A stretch of DNA of 64,000 nucleotides, taken from contig QWDQ01000007.1 in assembly GCA_003868215.1 (NCBI GenBank), positions 310,001-374,000 on the forward strand, given 5' to 3'. This DNA comes from Pseudophaeomoniella oleicola (taxonomy: Eukaryota; Ascomycota; Eurotiomycetes; Phaeomoniellales; Phaeomoniellaceae). How positions within the stretch are numbered: position 1 is the stretch's first letter; each line of letters opens with the position of its first letter. Position numbers and translations under genes: made by a program. Below the pieces are notes generated by a model. That model saw nothing but the letters and a program-made list of their open reading frames with translations, did no database searches and was not told where the DNA came from. Shown piece after piece: positions 23,179 to 35,184 of the stretch.

Positions 23179-23825
23179 ATGGAGAATCTGTCATTCTCGG
23201 ACAATGGCCCACGAGGCCTCAATACCCAGGCGCAAGCCGCGTCAGGGCCAAATCTAGCACCGGGTCCTACCCCGGGACCACCTCAGTTACCTCCTCAGAT
23301 GTTCACGACGGCAGCGCAACTGCTAGATCTTACAGACAGTATGACTCTCATGCCTGATTGTAGTGCAAACAGATGCCCTGTAACTAAAACCTTACGATGC
23401 AGAAAAATTGATGTTGGTCTTGCGCGACGGGCGCAAATTGGTCGGGGTATTGAGATCGTGGGATCAATTCGGTACGTTGTCCATGGCTTTTCTACTCTGT
23501 CCGATGCTCACCCGTGATGATTCAAGCGAACTTGGTCCTTGCGGATACCATTGAGCGTTACTATGTACCTCCACCACATTATCTCTATGCCGATGCGAAG
23601 CGCGGAACTTTCCTCGTCCGCGGTGAGAACGTCCTTCTACTGGGAGAAATTGACCTTGACAAGGAGGACGACATCCCAGAGCCGTATAACGAAGCTCCAT
23701 TAGATCAGGTTTTCGCTTTGATAAAGGGAGAAGAAGCACAAAGGAAGAAAGCCGATAAGGTTAGAGGGAGGAAGCTTGGAGCGCTGGGCTTTGAAGGAGA
23801 ACACTCCGGAGAGGTCCTCTTCTAG
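23179..23825 (+). CDS. LSM1: LSM1, Sm-like protein of the cytoplasmic Lsm1-7 ring
   Basis: Predicted 175-aa Lsm1, the distinctive subunit of the Lsm1-7/Pat1 complex that binds oligoadenylated mRNA 3' ends and promotes decapping. Three exons: 23179-23338, 23403-23471 and 23527-23825; both introns are short (64 and 55 nt) and split codons. The Sm1 motif reads [20 protein letters not shown], then [19 protein letters not shown]. The Sm2 part is [22 protein letters not shown]. Lsm1 typically has a C-terminal extension, here [21 protein letters not shown]. The Pro/Gly-rich N-terminal leader is usual in Pezizomycotina. Confidence 0.95.
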
Positions 23826-25621
23826 ACATCAAGACATCACGTCTCGGAGGATATATGTTTGGCTCGAAACTTACTGCATACGGGCAGCTGCACGCCGGAA
23901 GTCCTGTGCCTGCTGCGAGTCTCGTTATTACTTTATTTATATGCCGTGCAGAAACAAAAGGCCAGTCGAAGCAGAAAATTGTGAAATGCAATCGATGTGG
24001 CAGGGGGATTTCGCCGACGAGCGAAGTCAATCTGGATAGACAGAAGTTGAGCAAAGAGAATGACAGATGACTCTTTGCTAACAGTATGCATTGTATTTCT
24101 CGATAGGGCGCGCGCTTGGATCACCAATCCCACAGAGTGGAATCCCGGTTACGTTTCCCTAATTCAAAAATCATAGCCACAGGTGAATGATTCTCGATTG
24201 GGCACTATGGCCCTCAGGAGTAATTGGCTCGCCGTTGACTCTATTCAACTGTCTACGTCGCAAGTTCTACCAAGGAAGACTTGCATCTATTTGGACTCTC
24301 CACAAGTGATCGCCAGAGGGGATTTTCGCAACACAGCCGGCTCTCGGGATCTGCTAGATAATTCGCAAAAGGATCAGCTTTCACTGGCGTTTCTAGGACA
24401 AGCGTAGCTAATACATCTCTGACCGAGTTGATGTCTAGGCGCCGAGGCGCATCGCATTTTATGGTTCTTCTATAACCCCTTTTGGACTAGCGAATTGACC
24501 CGATAGTTCGCAGCAGCCCAACTGATCTAGAACCTAACAAGTCAGTGGTCCGAATTTACCTGAATGGGCCGGCGAGTCCCTTGTATTTCAGGTTAAGTTA
24601 GTAAGTACCACTCTGAGCATCTGACGGGAAAAGTCCGATTGTCGGCAAACGCCACACGAAGGATGAAGAGAGCAGAAAAATGAAGCCGGAAGAAGTCCTG
24701 GATCGTGAAACCCCAGAAGGGTCCGGATTGGGTATCCTGAATAAGATTCTTGAGGCGTAGCCCGTAATTTTACGTATGCGTTGACCGCGAGGAGGCAGCA
24801 TGCAAAGGGCTGTCGAATGCAAGAAAATACGGTAGGATGATGCAGAGGAGAGGAGAAGCAAGATCAGAAGAAGATCGCTTTGCTGTCATCAACCCATCCG
24901 ACGCAGAGTGCTCTGGGTATGTGGGGTCAAGGGATTGCGAATAACGCTGTTCATAGTACATCTAAACTGTTACAACCATCAGTTGCGAAAAAGTATGCTA
25001 ACGAGTAGTAGCAGGGTGTACCTTCTCGCGCCGCGCGCTACGGCTACATGCACCATTTCCTGGAGACTAACGTGTTTTATCTCTCCTCTGAGTAATGCAC
25101 TCAAATACTGCTTGAGGTAGGCATAAGGAAGAAAGCGGAATGATAGCCCCACTCAGCAATCACCGCCGGAGCCGCCACTAGTCTACTTTGGGTATTAGTT
25201 CGTATTTGATTCCAACGACATGTAATGGTGGTTGTCTACCAAACACAGTAGAAGTACGACCAGCAACTCATCGCAGCTGCGTATAGGTGGGTATGAACTC
25301 ACAGATTCATAGGCTATTTCTGAAGATTTCACGGAAGAGGTGGCCGAAGTTCACGGAGGCTAGACGGATACAATATATATGCGTCCTTTGATAGTGTCAA
25401 GCTGATATGTTCAGATTCCTATTTTTCTAGCGCTGTGTTGTATGCTGATCAGCCTTTATGCGGGCCTTGCTTTTGAGCTTCCGTTCCTGAGCACATGCAG
25501 GCAGGGCGGCTCTTCGCTAGACTGACTGTTTATGTCCCCACAGCTCTCTTCGTGTCCAGAGGTACTGAACAAGTCCTGACGATTCTCAGCGGCAGGTATG
25601 AGAACCATTGCATTTTACTTC
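23826..25621. other. Intergenic, no supported gene
   Basis: About 1.8 kb with only short unsupported open frames. Nothing in it resembles a known gene, RNA or repeat. Confidence 0.45.
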
Positions 25622-26855
25622 TCACGAGCTCGCGAGCCTTGCTAACCAATTTGTTACCATCATCGCTTGAGTTATTGCCACTTCCGGCCCAAATGCTGGT
25701 GCCCCGTCATTGTATCTACCGACTTGGCTTGCTTGCACGGTCAGATTCCACATGCCCAAGAAGTCAGCATCACGTTCTTTAGCTGTTCTCTGCAGAAACA
25801 AAGAATGGTCCCATGCTGTAAGCTTGGTCTGCCCTTCTGAAGAACGCTGTCGGGATTCGCTGGCATCAAAGGTAGGACCAATAACGAGCATTGGTGTCTT
25901 GCGCCGTGAAGCATCGGCAGCGGCAAGGATTTGTGACATGGTATCAGTGGCGTCGGACACTGAAAGTCGTGAACTCGTCCCATAGCCGATCGAACAGATG
26001 ATGGGAATGGGCTTATATGCCCTTTTATCTTCGAGTAGCTTCAGCGTGTCCTTGGTGACACTGGTATCGTTCAGTTTGACATAGTGAAGATTGGGTTCTG
26101 TGAAATAAGATGTTAGAGATGACCTCATGACACAGGTCCAACAATCATCACGAACTTACTACGCTCAGTAGCTCCTCGGTGCTTTACGCCTCCACTTGTT
26201 GACGTCCAACTAGCCGTACATGCCATCTGGAGGAACTGGTTCTCACAACTACAGGCACCTATCTCTTCATCGGTCATATGCTGATGCTCCAGAGCACCAG
26301 TCTGAAAGTTGTCGGCCACCAGCATGCTCAGTGCTGCGAAAGTACTGTGAAGCGGCATATCACCAACGAAGACTACATTTTCGAATCGCGCGAGGATCAT
26401 TTCGACTTCTGCAGATATGAGCCACCTAGCCAGACATCCTCGAGTATGATAAGGAGCGTCGAAGCCGATCCTACCTCCCGAAGACATCGCATCGAGGAGA
26501 GAGAAGCGCGTTGCACAAAAAACATTCGGAAACAGAGGTCGGCGCTGATCATCCGGGGATCCTAAGAAGTCCGGCAAGCGAAAGGCGCAATGATCGTTAG
26601 TCGAGACCTCTGCCAATAAGCTGGTTGTATGTTAGTACCACAAAATCATATCTAAGGTGAGAAGATCTGCCTGTACTTCATTTCATGACCGCTCGTGGGA
26701 CGTGTATGCAAGTCCAGATTGCTGATCCCATCAGGATTCCGAAAAAGAGTCCATAGAGGAAGGACGCCGAGGCACAGAAGCCATACGAAGGCAAAGAGCT
26801 TGATATAGAAGTATTCTCTGTGAACTCCGCGCAATTGTAGAGCTTTCGGAACCAT
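25622..26855 (-). CDS. SGNH/PC-esterase-like type II membrane protein, likely inactive
   Basis: Three exons on the minus strand (26855-26677, 26620-26160, 26097-25622) give a 371-aa protein. Residues about 15-40 form a signal anchor (FAFVWLLCLGVLPLWTLF). The lumenal part matches a widespread fungal family I recall as SGNH/GDSL (PC-esterase-like) proteins: CAFRLPDF, RFSLLDAMSSGG, RGCLARW, VVFVGDMPLHSTFAALSMLV, ACSCENQF, LGMWNLTVQ and a C-terminal AMMVTNWLARL. Family members normally have VVGDS with the Ser nucleophile and a DGVH-type catalytic His. Here these positions read GDM and DGAP, so both catalytic residues appear lost. The frame is otherwise intact with clean introns and a CTAAC branch site, so this looks like an expressed pseudoenzyme or a diverged member rather than random decay. 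Confidence 0.65.
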
Positions 26856-28551
26856 GGCTTTGAGAAGCAGACGCTATAACTCTTTGCACTGCTTTTCAAT
26901 GAGGTAACTGATCACTTTGATGACCTAAGCTGCAATAGGTTGAGTCTGACTTCCCGTCCTTGCGATTGTCGGGATTCACCAGTGGACGAAACGAGGTAGG
27001 CCATGCAAACAAGCGACTGAGAATCTCCAAGGAGGTATTATCTCGATACCTACCTTAGACTTTCACATTTCACATTATTGCATTGCAATCAATTATCATA
27101 CACATGCGGCATGCTGAGGAGATGATGTGGCAGAACCACACTGCTGAAAAGAAAAAGAGATTCACGAGGGCTCCTGACTTTGGAATCAAGCACCTACCTA
27201 GGCATAGCCTATATCTAACACCACTACCTATTCTCAGCCAAAATGATTTCTTATTTTCATGGACAACACATTTAAAACAAGCCAATGCGTAACTTGTCGA
27301 CCCTGGTCTCTGTGCAGACTTGCCATCTGCTCCCGTCCGATATAATGTCAGCGAAATAGCGCTCTCATCTGTTAGCCGCTAACCTGTACGATCTTCGTCA
27401 TGCTACGACTGAACACAGCGGGTCTTCGTAACGGGTCAGCCTCCAAGGTTACAGTTTTTGTTGGACAACCCGCCGCAACGTTCTCCTCAGGCTCTAGGAG
27501 GACATCCCTATCCCCCGTTTCCCTTGATTTAGGCGGATGACCGACCACAGGTAGCGCTGCCAAATAGATCGATTCGATTCGATCCACCGTGGAGACTGGC
27601 TTGCTGGTTACCAGAGGCTTTTTACCCTCCCAAAGTGGTGTCCGTTACAGCTCAGCTCCGGCTCACTCTCCAATTGGCTGCGTTTTGAAAATAAACAACA
27701 AACTTTGGGCAAAAGAGACAAAGCAAACTTGTTGTCATTGATGATTTCTTCGGGAAAATCGTTCATTAAGACGTTTATGTGAAAAGTCTTCCGAGTTTCG
27801 AATTCTTGAACAACATTTGAGCACTCGGTAGGGAGAAGCTCCTGCTGGACACATCAATCCCGTCTAGTCAGGGAGGAACTAGCCCAATACCACCCACATT
27901 TGCTAAATCACGTATCGAACCATTCATCTCGACAGATGAGTCCACCATGCATGATTTTGGGTTCAATGCGCTTCGGATGGCTAGCGTATCCTAAGGAAAC
28001 GCCATGCGTCAGACTTAGCTGGGAAACTTAGTTCCGTTCAGTGCTCGCAACCCTCCTTCCACATTCTGGGAACTCCCTGGCAATTGCAGGCTTCATTCTG
28101 TAGCCATACTTACAATACCTGTTCCAGATGCATCAGGGAAGAGCAAAACCATTGGTACCGAGAATACATACGAGATGCCCCTCGATACCCTCCTCATCCG
28201 AGATATGTCTGGACAAGAACCGGAGCGCACCATTGATTCCAGGACTGCCACACCAGATTCGTGGCCGCTGCTGGATGGACGGCATCAGCTGCTGTGATCA
28301 GTGATGAATCGATCCGCTCGGTGCCCCGCAGAGGTCTCTATGCCATGTCTGCCATCCCAAAAGCCCTCTTACCATGCTGTTGGCGTCTATATTAGTTGCT
28401 GCTATTCGCGCTGTTTGTACTGTCCCTCCTCCTCCTCATCCTCATTCTCATTCTCATCGTCATCCTCATCCTGTTTCTCCTCTCCACTGGAAGTGTTTCT
28501 TGCCAAAGCTTTCCTGGTTCAGCTGTGTGGCGGAGGCTACTCTATATCACT
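26856..28551. other. Intergenic, with a CTCATC/CTCATT microsatellite
   Basis: About 1.7 kb with no supported gene. An imperfect CTC/CTCATC-type repeat at about 28421-28480 lies just upstream of the Zn2Cys6 regulator and creates spurious hydrophobic open frames. Confidence 0.5.
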
Positions 28552-30062
28552 ATGGCCTGTCTCACTTGTGCGAACCCCTACCCCTACTCTTACTTGGGTC
28601 TGCATCACTAACGTGTACTTCAGGCCAGAGGAATGGAAGACACTGTGATGGCCAACGACCAACTTGCAGGACCTGCATCGGGTTTGGCGAAGGGTTCTGC
28701 TCATGGTCGGCGCAGCAAGCAGACCAGGCTGCGAATGGAGACAGGGAAGAAGGTTGGAACTTCTTGGATGGTAAGTATAGCCAGATCGGCATCGTACAAA
28801 TGGGAAACAAGAATACCAACACACAACAGATGGCCCAGCAATTGAGCGTATACGTGTAGCTCTCGTCCCCAGAGACCCTCTCTACCGAGAATTCTTCTCC
28901 CATGACTGGAGTGTACAATTACTGAGATTCGATCATGGTCTTCGGCACTTGCTACAACTTAGTGTCACCATGCAGATGTCAGAACAACAAGGAGAGGCTC
29001 AACTTGGAGTCATTGCACTGCTAGTCCAGGGTCCAGGAGTATCCGGGCTTGTCTCGAGCGCTCACTACGAAGCAGCAGCAGCGGCAGTTGCTGCAAGGCT
29101 GACTGAACATGGAGAGCAAATCTATGCTTCAGAGAATATCACAGTCTCCATGGCATTACTGGCGTACTACGAAGTATGTTTTCATTTGGTATCTAGATTG
29201 GCGCGGAGCTGACGCGAGACAGCGATACCGTTTTGATGACCGAAGCTTCAATCGTTCGCATATCTCTAGCTATCAGGCAACGTTTTCATCGTCTTCGACA
29301 CCTTTCAATTACTTTTCTCGACCTCATCGGACTACACTTGAAATTTTCATCTACCATACTGCACGCGAGACGCTTTTTAGTCTGCGTGACATGTCGAACA
29401 ATTTGTCTTACTCTTACGTTGACGATGTAATTGCACGGTGCTTGATCCCGCCAGCTTCGCAGCACATGGAGGGTCTGTCAGGATATCTTACAATTTTCGG
29501 ACTATCAATGCTCACATTAAGCACTGTGTACAAAATATCATATCTCCGCCATAAAGTTCCCCTAGCAGATGGACATCTCGAACAAGCGCACCTTATTGGA
29601 CACAGTCTGGGGTCAAGTATATACCGCAGGAGACAGGGGGTGTCTCTCCCCCACGTGGCAGAAGCGACAGGCTTGGATGGTATCCGTCCACTCAATGAGC
29701 TCTATCTTTGTGCTTGTCAGATCCTTCTCGCGAAAATCATGAATCCAAGCATTTCCCGAAGCGCACCAAACATTCAGAGGGAGTTGGAGCGAGCGATCCA
29801 GCTTGTACAGTCACTGCAATATTCAAGACATTACGAGGCTGCCGTGTGGCCTCTGACCATACTCGCACTAGCTGCTCCATATCAGCTTCAGGCATTTAGG
29901 CTCGCCTTACAGCATTTCCGAAACCATCATGTGGCAAGATCTTCTTTCCCAGCGCTAGCTTTCCTAGAAGCCATTGCAGGTATGGAGGCGCAAGGATTGA
30001 TAGGATCAGGATTTGATGTTTTGGCACAGCCACAAATTCACTTACCTCGTGTGAAATATTGA
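28552..30062 (+). CDS. Zn2Cys6 fungal transcription factor
   Basis: Predicted 448-aa binuclear zinc cluster regulator. Exons: 28552-28567, 28624-28770, 28830-29173 and 29223-30062. The cluster is CLTCQRNGRHCDGQRPTC followed by RTCIGFGEGFC (Cys spacing 2-6-6-2-7), complete only after removal of a 56-nt intron that splits the second Cys codon. The cluster starts at residue 3, which is unusually close to the N terminus. The rest resembles the fungal TF domain of the Zn2Cys6 group that ends with ALQHFRNHHVARSSFPALAFLEAI. Some segments, such as EIFIYHTARETLFSLRD, fit that family. It probably acts as a nuclear regulator; the target is unknown. The lone adjacent gene is the diverged SGNH-like protein, so no obvious cluster is apparent. 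Confidence 0.85.
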
Positions 30063-32640
30063 GCACGACACACTATCGCCCTAGGCAATAGTCACAGAAT
30101 GTGCCTGCCGAACGAGGTGTACTTTCCCGGGTATATCCAAGGCATCATTCCGTGGAGCTGCTTCGAGACTTTTTGAACAGTGTCTCCATACTTGGGCATC
30201 ATGACCTTCCGAGGTCTGCACTAACCACATTTGGTCATACCGTGCTGGAAATCTAGTCGCAGGAATTTCCCTTTGTTAGCCCCCTCCGAATTGACTTATC
30301 CCTTATAGTGCCTCAGAAATAACATCAAGGTGCACATCCTGTTTGCTCTGAATTAAAGCCTCCGACGCGGCTACCGTATCCGGTCGATGTCTGAGAAATA
30401 ACCTTTGGATCGCTGGCAGTGCTAGATTCAAGGCTCAGGATCTCAGTCGCCGTCTTGAGATGTACTCTGCATCGCAGCGGACAGGTACATCCGAGAAGAA
30501 ATCCCAACAACAACACACCAGGAGTCCGCTCTAGCGTATCTAATCGTTTGGCTTTGCCTATTGTCGATTACCAAAACAATTTGTATCGACAGACTCTCAC
30601 CCGTATACCCCTGTACGACTGTCCGGTCTCCAAACGAATGCGCTGCCTGCTACTAGACGGTTCGGTGGTCGCTGTCCACCCGGACTATGGTTGATTGGAC
30701 CCCTCAGAGCACAGAATGATGTTTTTGCGTTCTTTTCATAATCCCGTGGTGCACGTTTAAAGTTCGAATATAAGATCATATGTATCAATTGTTGTATCGT
30801 TTGCAAACCTGCCGTTTTCAACAACCACGAGAATTCGATGGCCTGCGAAGAAGCGTCCTCGCCATACAAACTTGTACACGTACGACATTGACCACTATTG
30901 GTCCGGGGTGTTCTGATCAGCTCCTTTGGTGCCTCGGTGCTCTAGCATCGCTGGAGCGACATCCGGGGGAAGTCGTCATGCGGGCTATTTTAGGCTGAAC
31001 GGCGGAAAGTCTATTGCAGCGCAGCATTTCACAAGTTTCTTACTTCGTAATGGATCCATACAACGTAGCGTTACCATCTCCATCGACTATTTCTATCTGC
31101 TTCGAAAGTGCCCCAACAGTTATTCAGCTTGCACAAGACATGCTCAATTTGGAACTCGGAGTCTCTTCCTTCGGCAGCCAGAAGGTGTCGGCCAGGCTGC
31201 GTAGTACCTCGAACTCATTCAAGCTGCTAATTGTGTCCATTCCCTTTCGAAGACACTGTAACCGACGTTGGACCGATGTATCCACCTGCATTCCAAGTCT
31301 TGATACCATTAGCCGATGAACCAACAGTAAGCGATGTTCACTAGTGCGATGCTTACTGTGAAGATAGGACACAGTGCATATCGTGTGGGTTGTATGAAGT
31401 AGCAAGGCCGATACCTAGGTTGGACACCATGTCTGTGGTACAGGGTTTCCCAAACATCACCCATCAGTCCACAGCTCATGGGACTGGGCGCTGTCAAAGC
31501 AAACGACATCGGCTCCAACTTCTCGCCTCAGATATCTAATTGAGCTGGTGCATACTGCATACCGAGCAAGACGTTCCATGGCGCCCCTGTTCGACCCCTC
31601 TCCCAAAAAAAAATTGTATCAACACTGTCTTCACTGACTCAGTGCTGTGCATGAATGCTGCATTTCATCAAATCGGAATACCACTCGAAGCTGTTGAATT
31701 TTCCTACCTTGATTGTGGGTTACACCAATGAACAATTAGGGTTCACGAGATACTTGCTGTGCGAGTTCGACAACCATCCTTGTGAGTTGGTATCAGACGA
31801 TCTGTCCAGGCATTGTCATGATCTAGAACGCAGGGGCCCATTGGGCCTAATGCAATGGCCAAACTCTTGCTGCGAGCATATATTTTTCAATTACCGGTGT
31901 GGCCATGCCGCTTCCCTCAAACTCGGTTCTGGAAGAATAAACCTCGAGCGCCTGCCTACCTTTCACCATTGTCAACGCGGAACCGAAAACTAGACGTCTA
32001 TACCTAGGGTTTGGTAATGTAAATGGACAACGGTTGGGTCTACATCAACGGTAATCTACATTTGCAGACCATTAATTTATCTACATCGAGGACAGCATCA
32101 ACCCTCCCTCACAAACCTCACACCCCTTCAGTGCCCCCCAACTCCCAGTGAAATACCAGAAGTCACATCGGCCACTCCGGTATTGAGACATCTGTGTAAC
32201 GTTCCCGGTAATATTACTTTTTCAAATAGCAGCCACATAGACAGGTCGCCGTCACACCTTCGTCTACATTTCGGTTGGCAAATCTTCGGTCCGGCTATCT
32301 TCTTGCCCCCTGGGGATATGCCACCCCTATCGGCCTCTCTTCCACATATATCGCATGTAAAACTATCCCTGCTTGCATTTACGCTACGCTCCCACAGCGC
32401 GGGATCTATGCTACCATGTCTACCGGTAAGCACATTTATATAGTGTTGCTGTAAGCCTCAAAATCACGGATCTTCTTCTGCCTTTTGCACATGGATTCGG
32501 CTCGTTCATATCCCTTTTACGCTCCCTTCCAACATGCTGCCCCCTCCTTTCCTCCCTTCCGAGCTCTCAACTTCATCTCCGTACAACAAGTTCAGGCCTC
32601 CTACCCCATAGCCAGTTCGCAGTATACGTAGGTAGGTAAA

Positions 32641-32657
32641 GGGGGGGGGGGGGGGGG
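32641..32657. repeat. Poly-G tract (17 G)
   Basis: Uninterrupted run of 17 G; such runs are prone to length errors in assembly. Confidence 0.9.
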
Positions 32658-32787
32658 TAGACGTGAATACCGTCAAGCCATCCGATGTCGACCTTCCTAC
32701 ACTCACTTACTTTCCACCCCTGTTTAATCGAATATACGTGAGCGTGACTTCAGAAACCCATTACATGCTTGCATGCATGATAATCGT

Positions 32788-32818
32788 CTTCCTCCTCCTC
32801 CTCCTCCTCCTCCTCCTA
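32788..32818. repeat. CTC microsatellite
   Basis: About nine or ten tandem CTC/TCC units. Confidence 0.9.
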
Positions 32819-33255
32819 CTTAAACCCACTCACTACGTTATTTACTCGTTGATTGATATGAGTATTTATTGTTTGATATATATATATATAAATTTATAAC
32901 TACTGGCATCATTCCACTTTGTTCTTTTATCAAGTCAAGAAAAAAAAAAGGCTATCCAATCATTATGTATTCCTTTAGTACCTAGTTTGCTCTTGCTTCT
33001 AGGACGGGTCAAAGTTCTATGTGGCTAAATTAGACCAGATAATAGAAGGCAGGCAGGCAAGTGATGCCCGCCAAGGAGGTTTCCAACAATAGATAGATCT
33101 TTTGACCCAGGATCTTCTTCGAACCTGGCGATCTCTTTCTTTCTCTTTCTCTTTCCCACGCTCTCGCTCTATATCGCCGTATATGTACGCTGTATCCAGG
33201 ATAGAAAAATAGAAAAATTTCGTTAAATAGCCGAGACCCGCCACAGCTTTGCCTC

Positions 33256-35184
33256 TTACATGTTCAAGAGACTCATCTGTCTCCTCATCGGGCTCCCAGC
33301 GACGGCGCCTCCGTCCTCACTCGGACCGAATCCGCTGTCCGTTCCATCAGCGGCCTGCTCCACGGTATCGATGTCCCATATTTCCTTCTCACCATCACCT
33401 TCTCCACCGAATGCCTGGTCTGCGTCCCAGCCCTTCTGGACAGCACCTCGGACATTCCAGCGCAGAGCTCGCTGCACGCTTTCGACCCATTCGTTGCTGC
33501 CTGCCATGACGGTGGGGAAAGGGTACTGGGATGCTTCGAGGGTCACGTAGTCTCCTTGCTTGAGCTCGATGCGGCCTTTGCCGTCGAAGGCACAGTAGGC
33601 GGTTGAGCGCGAATTGTCCGGGACGGCAATTTTAAGTGAGAGGGTGTCTGAGAGAACCATAGGACGGAAAGAGAGGGTGTGAGGACATATAGGAGTGAGC
33701 AGAATGGCTGGGATCGAAGGATGTATCAGGGAGCCTCCGGCGGAGAGAGAGTAGGCCGTTGAGCCAGTGGGTGTGGAGAATATACATCCGTCCGCCTGAA
33801 CGATCGTGAGGAGTTCATTGTCTCCGTAAAGTTCAAGATTGGAAACGTAAGGCGACGGGCCGCGGTCGATGACCAGTTCGTTTAGGACCTCGAATTGTTC
33901 GCCTTCTTCCACGGAGAGAGGATCTGCACCTTTGCTACGATCCTTCCGGAACACCGTGCAAGTGAACCTCATTCGGAGATTCACCCGCATACCGGTATCG
34001 CCCATAACCCGGTCTAGATGTTCCTGGTACTTGTCAAACTCGAAGTTGGTCAGGAAACCAAGACTGCCTAGACTGAATGACAGGACTGGCGGGACAATGC
34101 GCTGAAACAACCACGAGGTGAACAATACGGTCCCGTCACCACCGAGCGTAAGGACAAGATCAAACTTTTCCGGCGATGTCCAACACAAGTCTGGAGTCCA
34201 GTACCTGAGATACTGAGCTAATCGTGGATCCTTCTCTAAAAGAGTCGGAGCATTAAAACGCTTCGAATTTTTCAGCTTGGCATCGACGTATACCGTTACA
34301 CCAATATCAGAACCATACCGCGACGTTGTCAGAAGCCACTCGGCGAGCTCCCGGGTGAGATAAACCAGTCGATTATCTTTTGCTTTTGTCACAATCATGA
34401 TGGTTTTCACAGCTCGCTTGATGGGCCGCCGTTGCAACTGCTTCGACACTTCTCGAACGCCTGTCGCAGTCTGCATCAGACGCGAGTGCGACAGCCATTC
34501 ATCGTCTGCGATCTCATCCAAGACCTTGTCGACATCTACAGCGTCATCGAACCGCTGATGAAAGAAGCACGGAGACTGAAGGGGGAGTTTCGCCGTCAAT
34601 GGTGACCGGTCTGGTACCGATTTCAGATGTAAATTCGACAGAGCAGCTGACAAGCGTTGTGACGACGAGGATGAAGTTGGGCGCCTGTTATTTTCCTTCT
34701 CATCTTGATTGTTAGAAATGGACAATAGACCGGAGAGAGAAGGCGTGGCAGGGATGGTCGTATTCGGTGGACGAGAAGCTAGTGCTTTCATGATGGTCTG
34801 GCGCGGAATGGAATCGAAAGAACGTGCGTTCTTGCGGTGACTGAAGAAGGATTTGGGTTGGCTGAACGTCGACTGAGGAGAGGTCAAGGAGGCATTCTCT
34901 GTGGCGTCTAGCGACGATATAGAAGGTATGTTTGGTGCTGTCTTGGGGTCACTTGCGGAAGGGTGAATGCCACTAATATCGTGAGAGTGGTCTATATGGG
35001 CAGCGTATCCTCGAAGCAGTGAATCGCCCACCTCAGTGGACGTAGAGCGTGGCGTAGTTCGAAGATCATTCTGCCCACCCATAGGCGTAGTTATATTGAG
35101 AGGTGATGGAGCATCTTCAGAGATGGTTTGGAGGTTGGAGACTGCAGTAGGAGAGAGTATGGGATGTGTGAAAGGAGAGCCCAT
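33256..35184 (-). CDS. ATP-NAD kinase (Utr1-type NAD kinase)
   Basis: Single-exon 642-aa NAD kinase, which phosphorylates NAD to NADP. The first 210 residues are Ser/Pro-rich and probably regulatory. The kinase domain starts near IMIVTKAKDNRLVYLTREL. The signature LTLGGDGTVLFTSWLF lies near residue 345. The second conserved block is ADGCIFSTPTGSTAYSLSAG, followed by HTLSFRPMVL. A short acidic Gly-rich tail ends the protein. No mitochondrial presequence, so a cytosolic Utr1/Yef1-type enzyme fits better than Pos5. The long N-terminal region is usual in filamentous fungi. Confidence 0.95.
   Translation of the reverse strand: MGSPFTHPILSPTAVSNLQTISEDAPSPLNITTPMGGQNDLRTTPRSTSTEVGDSLLRGYAAHIDHSHDISGIHPSASDPKTAPNIPSISSLDATENASLTSPQSTFSQPKSFFSHRKNARSFDSIPRQTIMKALASRPPNTTIPATPSLSGLLSISNNQDEKENNRRPTSSSSSQRLSAALSNLHLKSVPDRSPLTAKLPLQSPCFFHQRFDDAVDVDKVLDEIADDEWLSHSRLMQTATGVREVSKQLQRRPIKRAVKTIMIVTKAKDNRLVYLTRELAEWLLTTSRYGSDIGVTVYVDAKLKNSKRFNAPTLLEKDPRLAQYLRYWTPDLCWTSPEKFDLVLTLGGDGTVLFTSWLFQRIVPPVLSFSLGSLGFLTNFEFDKYQEHLDRVMGDTGMRVNLRMRFTCTVFRKDRSKGADPLSVEEGEQFEVLNELVIDRGPSPYVSNLELYGDNELLTIVQADGCIFSTPTGSTAYSLSAGGSLIHPSIPAILLTPICPHTLSFRPMVLSDTLSLKIAVPDNSRSTAYCAFDGKGRIELKQGDYVTLEASQYPFPTVMAGSNEWVESVQRALRWNVRGAVQKGWDADQAFGGEGDGEKEIWDIDTVEQAADGTDSGFGPSEDGGAVAGSPMRRQMSLLNM

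Larger units (their letters stand above)
30063..33255. other. Gene-poor stretch with simple repeats
   Basis: Over 3 kb with no supported gene. Short open frames around 30.9-32.0 kb, such as the plus frame at 31014-31319 and the minus frame at 31309-31518, look partly protein-like but match nothing I know and do not splice together. It contains a run of 17 G at 32641-32657, a CTC microsatellite at 32788-32818 and a short TA repeat near 32878. Confidence 0.5.

Noticed and set aside
28396-28611. Hydrophobic frame upstream of the Zn2Cys6 cluster (Leu/Ile-rich)
   Set aside because: It is a translation of the CTCATC microsatellite and is best explained as a promoter or leader repeat, not a membrane segment.
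31014-31518. Possible decayed gene in the 30-33 kb gap
   Set aside because: Frames on both strands look mildly protein-like, but no family, start, or consistent splicing could be found.
32128-32433. Cys-rich minus-strand frame (TCDICGREAD ... CQPKCRRRCDG)
   Set aside because: No signal peptide, no regular Cys spacing, and a Gly/Pro-rich low-complexity look. Not enough to call a small secreted protein.
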